From Bacteriovoracaceae bacterium (lineage in GTDB: Bacteria > Bdellovibrionota > UBA1018): a stretch of DNA of 12,709 nucleotides. Below the pieces are notes generated by a model that was not told the DNA's origin, made no database searches, and worked only from the letters and a program-made list of their open reading frames with translations. The stretch is from the NCBI GenBank assembly GCA_023250755.1, contig JAHFAC010000018.1, positions 1 through 12,709 of the forward strand, written 5' to 3'. The translations under genes were made by a program, and so were the position numbers. Below, piece by piece: positions 6,522-12,708 of the stretch. Position 1 is the stretch's first letter; every line of letters begins with the position of its first letter.

Positions 6522-7157
6522 GTGAAAAAGCATCGAGGTTTATTCATCACCTTTGAGGGAACGGAGGGAGTGGGAAAATCCACCCTCATGGCTGCCGTCG
6601 CTCAGGAACTCAAACGCCATCTTTGCCCAATTCTGGTTACTCGAGAGCCGGGAGGCACTCGCGTAGCTGAGAAAATCCGCGCCCTTCTTTTGAAGAATTC
6701 AATGAATCCATGGACTGAGCTTTTTCTCTATGAAGCCTCTCGGGTCGAGCACCTTTCACAGACCATTTTGCCAGCGCTCAAAAAAAGAAAAATCGTGCTT
6801 TGTGATCGCTTTGCCGATTCATCGCTCGCCTATCAGAGTTATGCGCGAGGCCTTGCATGGAAAGAGGTCACCACACTCAACCAAATCGCCACTCAAGGAC
6901 TCAGACCGGATCTCACTGTATTCTTGGATAGCGATCCAGCCTATGGACTCAAACGTGCTCAGGTTCGAACGCGATTCGAAAGAGAAGGCGTCCGTTTTCT
7001 CACCCAAGTAAGACGGGGTTTTCTCAAAGCAAGACGCGAAGATCCGTCCCGCTGGCTAACGCTCAAGGCCTTTAGCAAAAAGCCTGAAGAGCTTGCAAAA
7101 CAAGTAGTCCAAGCAATCTTAAGCAAAAGTGAAAACCAGAGAAAAAACTATGGCTAA
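6522..7157 (+). CDS. tmk: Thymidylate kinase (dTMP kinase)
   Basis: The enzyme phosphorylates dTMP to dTDP with ATP, an essential step of dTTP synthesis in the cytoplasm. Landmarks in the 211 residues: P-loop FEGTEGVGKST (11-21), REPGGT (41-46), which binds the nucleotide monophosphate, DRFADSSLAYQ (95-105) with the family's DR(F/Y) motif, and an Arg-rich lid region (144-172). The start is the GTG at 6522. A TAG lies in frame at 6516-6518 and the next in-frame ATG falls after the P-loop, so no other start would give a working enzyme. The ribosome site is weak. The 3' end overlaps the delta' gene, and tmk-holB is a common bacterial gene order. Identity is near certain. Confidence 0.96.
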   Translation: MKKHRGLFITFEGTEGVGKSTLMAAVAQELKRHLCPILVTREPGGTRVAEKIRALLLKNSMNPWTELFLYEASRVEHLSQTILPALKKRKIVLCDRFADSSLAYQSYARGLAWKEVTTLNQIATQGLRPDLTVFLDSDPAYGLKRAQVRTRFEREGVRFLTQVRRGFLKARREDPSRWLTLKAFSKKPEELAKQVVQAILSKSENQRKNYG

Positions 7158-8322
7158 GCGATCCCCCCCGGCTAAAGATCCCTCACGCAGAGCCTCTGAA
7201 AAACCTAGCCTCTTGCCTTTGCCTCCCGCTCTTTTTGAGCACCATGGGAAAACAATTTCTCAACTCTTGCTTCAATGGGAAATGCAAAAACACGTTCCTC
7301 CGGTCTTGTTGATTACAGGGCCCGCAGGTGTGGGCAAACGATCCATGGTCTACTTTCTCTCCCAATGGCTGCTCTGTGAAAAATCGGCGTTTCGAAGGAC
7401 CCCAATTCAGGATTTGGAACTTGATTTATTTGGAGGGCTTCAAAAAAACACCACCTCGGATTCACCCCACCTGGAGCAACCCTGCGGAGAATGCACCCAC
7501 TGTCAAAAAGCAGTAAAGGGCCACTGGGTAGATTTTACTGAAATTGCACCGGGGGATGGGGAGGTCGATTCTTCAAATACCTTGAAAATTGAGCAATTTC
7601 GCCCATTAAAAGCTTCACTGGGTTTTGGTGCGTTTGAAGGCGCTTTTCGAATCATATTGATCCGTGATGCAGACCGTATGACTCCCCAGGCGGCCAATTC
7701 TCTACTAAAAATCCTGGAAGAACCGCCAGCTGGCTGGATTTTCTTTTTGACCGTGGTGGATCCATCCTTGCTTCTCCCTACTTTAGTTTCACGCTGCCAA
7801 AAATTAAGGCTGACACCGTTTTCTCCCGGGCAACTCCAAGACCTGCTCAAAGACCATGACTTGTCGGACGAACAAAGGTCCCTCTGCGCAAATCTCGCAC
7901 AAGGGAGTTGGAGCAAAGCCCTCACCCTAGCATCTGACGAGAATTTGCACCGCCGAGAATCCATTTTTCAATTTCTTAAAAATCCCCACGAAGAGCTTAA
8001 TTCACTGCTGGAATGGGCAGCACAAGAGCCCTCTCATCTGGAGTTGCTTTTGAATCAATTTGAGCAAATCGTGTTGGATCTCTTGGAATGGGGACTAGAT
8101 CCCACCCGGACCGTTGAAATGAAATGGCGAAACTCGGATGGAAGAAAAACCCTCGAAGCCCATGCCCATGGAGTCATTAGAAAGTTGGGCTCAAAAAACC
8201 AGGCGCGATCCTTTTGGCTCAAATGTTCGGAACGGCTCTTTCGAGCAAGGCAGGAAGCAAGCGGACCGCTCAACCGAAAAATCCTGATTCAGAGTATCCT
8301 CCTTCCCTGGTTAGAAGTGTGA
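7150..8322 (+). CDS. holB: DNA polymerase III clamp-loader subunit delta'
   Basis: Delta' is the rigid AAA+ stator of the clamp loader that places the sliding clamp on DNA. Counted from the ATG at 7150 (390 aa): P-loop-like GPAGVGKR (57-64), zinc-binding cysteines C76, C112, C115 and C118, a Walker-B-like IRDADRMT (171-178), AANSLLKILEEPP, and the SRC motif (214-216). The SRC Arg is the finger that delta' supplies to its neighbour subunit. The P-loop has Arg after the Lys instead of Thr/Ser, as fits a subunit that need not hydrolyse ATP. The first zinc ligand is separated from the second by 35 residues, against about eight in E. coli, an insertion of roughly 27. I chose the ATG at 7150, which overlaps the tmk stop by 8 nt. 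A GTG at 7129 would add seven residues. Nine nt separate it from the transporter ATPase gene. Confidence 0.93.
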   Translation: MAKRSPPAKDPSRRASEKPSLLPLPPALFEHHGKTISQLLLQWEMQKHVPPVLLITGPAGVGKRSMVYFLSQWLLCEKSAFRRTPIQDLELDLFGGLQKNTTSDSPHLEQPCGECTHCQKAVKGHWVDFTEIAPGDGEVDSSNTLKIEQFRPLKASLGFGAFEGAFRIILIRDADRMTPQAANSLLKILEEPPAGWIFFLTVVDPSLLLPTLVSRCQKLRLTPFSPGQLQDLLKDHDLSDEQRSLCANLAQGSWSKALTLASDENLHRRESIFQFLKNPHEELNSLLEWAAQEPSHLELLLNQFEQIVLDLLEWGLDPTRTVEMKWRNSDGRKTLEAHAHGVIRKLGSKNQARSFWLKCSERLFRARQEASGPLNRKILIQSILLPWLEV

Positions 8323-8331
8323 GCCTGAGCC

Positions 8332-9117
8332 ATGAACTCAAGCCCCATCCTTCAAGCTAAACAAATCGGAAAGCATTTTGGGAGTCATTGGATTTTTAGA
8401 AATCTTAATCTGTCGATTCAGAGAGGCGAATCCGTCGTTTTACTCGGTCCCTCAGGAAGCGGCAAAAGTGTTTTTCTCAAACTCATTGCGGGACTCCTTG
8501 AGCCGGATGAGGGAGGGATTTTTTTCCCGACTGCCTCGATCCTAAAGCCCAGGATCGGAATGCTTTTTCAACAAAATGCGCTTTTTGACTCTATGACGGC
8601 AGAAGAAAACTTGCTTTTACCACAAAAAGAGTGCCTAGGGATTACAGGTCATGTGGCGCAAAAAAAAGCAGACTATTTTTTAAACGAAGTAGGCCTCGGC
8701 TTGGCTAAGCATCTCTACCCGAGTGAGCTGTCAGGGGGAATGCAAAAACGCTTGGGAGTGGCACGCGCACTCATCTTATCGCCTGACTTGCTTCTTTACG
8801 ATGAACCCACAGCGGGCCTAGATCCTGTCACTTCAAAAAAAATCGCTGAACTCCTCATCAGATTGAAACAGGAGACAAAAAGTACGCTTCTTACCGTCAC
8901 GAACGAAATAGGACGTGCTTATCAAATCGCTGATCGGATTTTTTTACTTGCAGGGGGGAACCTTCGTGAAGGAGGAACTCCCGATGAAACCAGGATTTCA
9001 CCAGATCCATGGATCCACCAGTTTGTCCGGGGTGAAAAAAACGGACCCGTGACCGAATCACAGCCAAAAAAAACACCCATAAAATCGCCTATAAAATCGG
9101 AAGAAAAAATGCCATGA
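8332..9117 (+). CDS. mlaF: MlaF-type ABC ATPase 1 of an MCE lipid transporter (H-loop His replaced by Asn)
   Basis: Cytoplasmic ATPase of the MlaF/Ttg2A family, which powers phospholipid movement through MlaE-MCE complexes. In 261 residues: Walker A GPSGSGKS (39-46), Q-loop Q80, signature LSGGMQKR (133-140), Walker B LLLYDE (153-158) with catalytic E158, and D-loop GLD (162-164). The switch position, normally His in a (V/S)(T/S)HD motif, reads TVTNE with N191. The segment between Walker A and the Q-loop is about 11 residues shorter than in ATPase 2. The C-terminal QFVRGEKNGPV resembles the QFLDGIADGPV tail of E. coli MlaF, which grips the partner subunit. It is followed by a basic PIKSPIKS extension. 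The ATG at 8332 is fixed by an in-frame TGA at 8326. The stop overlaps the next start (ATGA). It probably pairs with ATPase 2 as a heterodimer. Confidence 0.9.
   Translation: MNSSPILQAKQIGKHFGSHWIFRNLNLSIQRGESVVLLGPSGSGKSVFLKLIAGLLEPDEGGIFFPTASILKPRIGMLFQQNALFDSMTAEENLLLPQKECLGITGHVAQKKADYFLNEVGLGLAKHLYPSELSGGMQKRLGVARALILSPDLLLYDEPTAGLDPVTSKKIAELLIRLKQETKSTLLTVTNEIGRAYQIADRIFLLAGGNLREGGTPDETRISPDPWIHQFVRGEKNGPVTESQPKKTPIKSPIKSEEKMP
9076..9099 (+). repeat. 12-bp tandem duplication inside the ATPase 1 tail
   Basis: CCCATAAAATCG (9076-9087) is followed directly by CCTATAAAATCG (9088-9099), identical at 11 of 12 positions and in frame. It encodes PIKS twice (residues 249-256) in the basic C-terminal extension. 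It looks like a slippage duplication within the coding sequence. Confidence 0.8.
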
Positions 9118-9896
9118 GTATTCGCTTCGAGAAAGTCACAAAATCTTTTGGAAGGCGGACGATTCTGAACGGAATTTCTTTTGAGGTCCACCCTGGTGAA
9201 ATTTTTTTCATCATCGGAAAAAGCGGCATGGGTAAATCCGTGACGCTCAAACACATCATCAGCCTTCTCAAGCCCGACTCAGGCCAGATCTGGGTGGATC
9301 AATCAGACGTCACTCGCCTTTCTCCTGAGGAGCTCATAGAAGTGCGTGGAAAATGTGGGATTGTCTTTCAACACCCCGCTCTGTTAGATTCATTGAATCT
9401 TTTTGAAAACATCGCCTTTGGGCTTCGCACCCCTCAATACAGAAAAAAACGGGGGAAACACCTCAGTGAATCAGAAATTCACCAGATCGTGATCGAAAAC
9501 CTGGGGCGCGTCTATCTCGACGAAGAGATCCTGGATCGCCACCCTTCTCAAATTTCATTCGGGATGCAAAAACGAGCCTCCATTGCAAGAACGCTCGCCC
9601 CGAACCCTGACTACCTCCTATTTGACGAACCCACCACCAGCCTAGACCCGATTACTACAAATGCAATCACTGATCTGATTTATGAACTTTCTCGAGGAAG
9701 AAAGCGCGTTACCAGCATCGTCGTTTCACATGACATGTCGAGCGCATTGAGAATCGCTGATCGCATCTTGATGCTCGACGAAGGTAAAATTTTGGAAATA
9801 TCCACTCCCACTCAAATTCGAAATTCAAAAAATCTCCTCGTTCAAGAGTTTTTGGCCGAGGCGTTAATCCAAGAAGGAAGCAATACTTCATCATGA
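9114..9896 (+). CDS. MlaF-type ABC ATPase 2 of an MCE lipid transporter (degenerate signature motif)
   Basis: This second, clearly different ATPase of the same family has 260 residues. Walker A is GKSGMGKS (35-42), Q-loop Q86, Walker B YLLFDE (167-172) with catalytic E172, D-loop SLD, and the switch His is present in VVSHD (H206). The signature is damaged: ISFGMQKR (147-154), with Phe149 where the first Gly of LSGGM should be. Gly there normally contacts the gamma-phosphate of the ATP bound by the partner. It keeps the full LSPEELIEVR segment missing from ATPase 1, but its C-terminus lacks the QF..G..xGPV grip. Its start overlaps the ATPase 1 stop (ATGA) and its stop overlaps the permease start (ATGA), pointing to coupled translation and fixed stoichiometry. 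GGAAG at 9098-9102 may act as ribosome site. Confidence 0.9.
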   Translation: MSIRFEKVTKSFGRRTILNGISFEVHPGEIFFIIGKSGMGKSVTLKHIISLLKPDSGQIWVDQSDVTRLSPEELIEVRGKCGIVFQHPALLDSLNLFENIAFGLRTPQYRKKRGKHLSESEIHQIVIENLGRVYLDEEILDRHPSQISFGMQKRASIARTLAPNPDYLLFDEPTTSLDPITTNAITDLIYELSRGRKRVTSIVVSHDMSSALRIADRILMLDEGKILEISTPTQIRNSKNLLVQEFLAEALIQEGSNTSS

Positions 9897-10711
9897 GTCA
9901 ATCCACATCAACTCGAGCGTCTCCAAATTCTTTTTCTTTTTTTCAAGAACTCGGAGGGGTTATTTTATTTCAGCTCAAAGTGATTCGTACGCTCTTAACC
10001 ACGCGTGAAAATCTCAAGCCCATTGCCGCCCAAATCGTCTATGTATTTACCCGATCGCTCTCCACCGTAGCTTTTGCTGGGATTTTTGCAGGTGCGATCA
10101 TCGTGCTTCAATTCAACCTCATGCTCAAACGCTTTGATGCTCAAGTCCTGCTCGGAGGCCTGAACACTTCTGCTCTTTTGCGCGAGATCGGCCCGCTGAT
10201 CATTTCCTTTCTTCTCGCTGGAAAAATCGGTGCATTTACGGCGGCAGAGCTTGGCACCATGAGAGTGACTGAGCAAATCGATGCCCTAGAGTGCTTGGGG
10301 GCAGATCCGATTCAATATTTGATCGTACCTCGTTTTACCGCCATTATTTTTTCTAGCGTGCTTCTTTTGATTTTTGGCTTGATGATCAGCCTCGGTGGCT
10401 CGATGGCAGTTGCACGCTTGGCCTGTGGACTCAATCCTGAGCAGTTCGCATCTACCATTCCTCGATTCAATGATGCCTGGACCTTGGCATCTGGATTCTT
10501 CAAATGCGCCGTGTATGGAACCATCGTCGCAAGCGTTGCTTGCTACAAGGGTTTTACGGCGTCCGGCGGGGCCAGGGGCGTAGGTCGTGCCGTCACATTG
10601 ACTGCGGTCTACATCAATTTTTACATTGTTATTGCTAATTTTATCACCAGCCACATCATCGAAGACCTCCGTGAACTGACCGAGGTCATTACCGGAGGAT
10701 TTGGGGGATGA
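9893..10711 (+). CDS. mlaE: MlaE-type permease 1 of an MCE lipid transporter
   Basis: Inner-membrane permease of the MlaE/YrbE family, whose dimer forms the lipid path between the ATPases and the MCE ring. The 272 residues include a long amphipathic N-terminal segment (about 12-50), a hydrophobic helix near 55-75, the family hallmark REIGPLIISFLLAGKIGAF continuing into AAELGTMRVTEQIDAL (97-132), then hydrophobic spans near 140-170, 195-217 and 233-255. The AELGTM..TEQIDAL block is nearly identical to E. coli MlaE. The N-terminus is Ser/Thr-rich and carries no signal peptide. The gene overlaps ATPase 2 upstream and permease 2 downstream by ATGA. AAGGAAG at 9874-9880 is a possible, rather distant ribosome site. 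It probably forms a heterodimer with permease 2 rather than a homodimer. Confidence 0.93.
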   Translation: MSQSTSTRASPNSFSFFQELGGVILFQLKVIRTLLTTRENLKPIAAQIVYVFTRSLSTVAFAGIFAGAIIVLQFNLMLKRFDAQVLLGGLNTSALLREIGPLIISFLLAGKIGAFTAAELGTMRVTEQIDALECLGADPIQYLIVPRFTAIIFSSVLLLIFGLMISLGGSMAVARLACGLNPEQFASTIPRFNDAWTLASGFFKCAVYGTIVASVACYKGFTASGGARGVGRAVTLTAVYINFYIVIANFITSHIIEDLRELTEVITGGFGG

Positions 10712-11457
10712 GGCAAATCGGCGGAATCTGGGGGCGTTTTTTTGAAATTTCAACCCGTACACTTTCCCAATCCCTTCGAGGGCTTTGGCGCTGGGACGGA
10801 ATCGCTAAATCAATAGTTCAAACCGGGATCGAAAGCCTGCCGATCGTAACAATCTCAACTGCTTTCACTGGCTTAGTCGTCACTAACGAGATTGCCTGGC
10901 ACCTTGACCTGGCACTCCACAATGTATCCATGATTCCCGGATTAGCAGGGCAATTTATCCTTCGCGAGCTGGGAGTGGTCATTCCAGCATTGCTAGTCGT
11001 TTCGAACGTAGGAGCCGCAACTACAGCCGAACTCGGATCCATGAAAGTCACCGAGCAAATTGACGCGCTTCAATTGCTCGGTGTTGATCCTGTTAACTTC
11101 TTGGTCGTACCCCGTTTTATCGCCGGGATTGGCTCAATGCTCTGCCTTACGGTCATTGCGATCTTTGTTACTTTGATTTGCGCCCTCGCCGTTGGGGTCT
11201 TTTCCTATCACTTTGGCTGGCTTGAATATCTCACGGCGATTCAACATTTTATCAGCATCAAGGATATCATCTGCGCAATGATCAAGGCATTGGTTTTCGG
11301 AGCAGTCATTCCTTTAATTTCGTGCACTTTTGGATTTGAATGTGGAGGAGGTGCCGAAGGAGTCGGAACTGCGACCACCAACTCTGTAGTCACCGCCACT
11401 TTAGCTGTCATCTCACTTGACTTTTTATTGACGTATCTATCGACTTTGCTGCTGTAA
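10708..11457 (+). CDS. MlaE-type permease 2 of an MCE lipid transporter (divergent)
   Basis: A second permease of the same family, 249 residues, only moderately similar to permease 1. The hallmark is present but altered: LRELGVVIPALLVVSNVGAA (85-104) then TAELGSMKVTEQIDAL (106-121). The usual G-P after RE(I/L) is G-V here, and the basic residue of the AG(R/K)xG turn (Lys in permease 1, Arg in E. coli MlaE) is Asn100. The N-terminus is shorter and lacks the Ser/Thr-rich leader. Hydrophobic spans lie near 45-65, 80-103, 135-165, 185-207 and 223-249. A Gly-rich FECGGGAEGVG turn (210-220) matches FTASGGARGVG of permease 1. The ATG overlaps the previous stop and has a good GGAGGA (10694-10699) eight nt upstream. 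Two-permease arrangements are known from mycobacterial Mce loci (YrbEA/YrbEB). Confidence 0.92.
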   Translation: MRQIGGIWGRFFEISTRTLSQSLRGLWRWDGIAKSIVQTGIESLPIVTISTAFTGLVVTNEIAWHLDLALHNVSMIPGLAGQFILRELGVVIPALLVVSNVGAATTAELGSMKVTEQIDALQLLGVDPVNFLVVPRFIAGIGSMLCLTVIAIFVTLICALAVGVFSYHFGWLEYLTAIQHFISIKDIICAMIKALVFGAVIPLISCTFGFECGGGAEGVGTATTNSVVTATLAVISLDFLLTYLSTLLL

Positions 11458-11464
11458 TTCAACG

Positions 11465-11493
11465 TTGTGCATTGCACCATAATTAGATATTAG
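11465..11493 (+). promoter_or_regulatory. Candidate internal promoter before the MCE gene
   Basis: TTGTGC (11465-11470) and TATTAG (11488-11493) are 17 nt apart, but match the consensus at only three and four of six positions. They lie in the single real gap (81 nt) in the transporter locus. A small GTGC-ATT-GCAC hairpin (11467-11477) overlaps the -35. There is no T-run. The evidence is weak and the idea rests mostly on position. Confidence 0.3.
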
Positions 11494-11538
11494 GATCTTT
11501 TCTGAATCATCCGAGAAGTAAGTATTGAGCGACTTAAG

Positions 11539-12366
11539 ATGACTATTTCAAATGAAGCAAAAGTTGGAATTCTTGTCACTGCGACTTTAATTCTCGCTCT
11601 GCTGTTTGCATGGGCCATTGGAATTGATAATCCACTGCGTCGTTCACTTCAACTTTACGTTACCTACCAGTTTGCGGGTGGCGTCGAAGTGGGATCTCCC
11701 GTACGAGTCTCCGGAATCAAAGTCGGCAAGGTTGAAAAAATTGAGTTTTTTACTCCATCGAGCGAAAACGCTATAGCTCTCAAAGAACCAGGCAGTGCCG
11801 AGAGTCTCACCGCTCAAGCAGTGGTACCTGTAAAACTCAGAATCTCAATTCGACCTGATGCCGCTGGCGCCGTCCGGCACGATAGCCGTTTTTATATCAA
11901 TCTCGCCGGACTGATTGGCGAACGTTACATCGAAATCACACCCGGAAATGCCACACTTCCCCCACTGCACTCGGGGGATACCGTTCCTGGCGTAGATCCC
12001 CCCAGAATTGATCAACTGCTCTCTCAAAGCTTCAATCTCGCCGGAAAGATCAAGGACCTCATTGATAAAAACTCCGGTGACATCACTCGCTCCATTGAGC
12101 TCGTTTACAAACTCAGTGAAAACTTAAATAAGACGCTCGCCTGGATGGACAAGAATCCCACGTTTCGCAACGACATTACCAAACTCACCGGCAATTTAGT
12201 TGCCATTACCTCTGACGTTCGAAAAGTTACCGACTCCATCCACACCCCTGAGGGCGAGAAGACCCTGGCGCTGCTCAATAAACTCCTCTTACGCTTGGAG
12301 CCGCTAGACTCAGATGCAATTCGAAATTTCTTTCAAAAAGAAGGCATCAGGGCCAAGATTTTTTAA
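11539..12366 (+). CDS. mlaD: MlaD-like MCE-domain lipid-binding protein
   Basis: Anchored periplasmic protein that forms a ring (hexamer in E. coli MlaD) around a hydrophobic lipid channel above the permease. In 275 residues: a short cytoplasmic start, one membrane helix (about 9-29), then one MCE domain (about 37-136) with FAGGVEVGSPVRVSGIKVG (45-63) and the pore-lining-type AGLIGERYIEITPG (123-136). Between the VGKVEKI strand and VPVKLRI sits an insert of roughly 20 residues (71-95) compared with E. coli MlaD. The C-terminal 120 residues are mostly helical with regularly spaced Leu/Ile (160-260), longer than in MlaD and fit to extend the channel or the oligomer. It is the only MCE gene here and no MlaB or MlaC gene is beside it. 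The ATG at 11539 has no good Shine-Dalgarno. It ends six nt before a gene on the other strand. Confidence 0.94.
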   Translation: MTISNEAKVGILVTATLILALLFAWAIGIDNPLRRSLQLYVTYQFAGGVEVGSPVRVSGIKVGKVEKIEFFTPSSENAIALKEPGSAESLTAQAVVPVKLRISIRPDAAGAVRHDSRFYINLAGLIGERYIEITPGNATLPPLHSGDTVPGVDPPRIDQLLSQSFNLAGKIKDLIDKNSGDITRSIELVYKLSENLNKTLAWMDKNPTFRNDITKLTGNLVAITSDVRKVTDSIHTPEGEKTLALLNKLLLRLEPLDSDAIRNFFQKEGIRAKIF

Positions 12367-12372
12367 ATCCCC

Positions 12373-12708
12373 TCAAAACATCCACCCCAGCCTAAGTGCA
12401 GTGGCATAAGGCAACGCGCTTTTTGCCAAACGATTGGCCTGGCCTTCAATATCACTCTCGAGCTTTTGATACGGGCTGGTCAGTTTTACGAGATCGAGCA
12501 AACTATTGTACAGGGGATCATCGATCGTGACATCCAAGGTGCTCTTTGGGCTAAGGGGAATTTGGAGGCCTAACTCAAATCCCAACGTAAACCCAGAGCT
12601 CCAAGTCCAAAACCAACCCAAGTGTGGGGTAAAGAAGAGGCTATTGACGGTCAAATTGACCGTAGTGGGTACGTTCGCATTAAGAACCAGAATACTGGTT
12701 GAACCACT
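12373..12708 (-). CDS. Probable outer-membrane beta-barrel protein, C-terminal part (5' end outside window)
   Basis: The minus-strand frame is open to the right edge with no stop. A TTG at 12654 could be read as a start but is more likely an internal Leu, since strand-like sequence (SILVLNANVPTTVNLTVNS) continues upstream of it. The visible 112 residues alternate hydrophobic/aromatic and polar residues: LFFTPHLGWFW, GFTLGFELGLQIPLS, then a polar loop (DDPLYNS...QANRLAKS), and a final ALPYATALRLGWMF. The last strand with a C-terminal Phe is the outer-membrane barrel signature. No close match to the two barrel-like proteins at 3538 and 4559 is evident. The gene converges on the MCE gene with six nt between stops, so the transcripts must overlap at their 3' ends. 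No family can be assigned. Confidence 0.7.
   Translation of the reverse strand, partial: SGSTSILVLNANVPTTVNLTVNSLFFTPHLGWFWTWSSGFTLGFELGLQIPLSPKSTLDVTIDDPLYNSLLDLVKLTSPYQKLESDIEGQANRLAKSALPYATALRLGWMF

Noticed and set aside
7129..7131. GTG start for holB, adding seven residues
   Set aside because: The ATG at 7150 gives a smaller overlap with tmk and a normal length. The added residues show no family similarity. It cannot be fully excluded.
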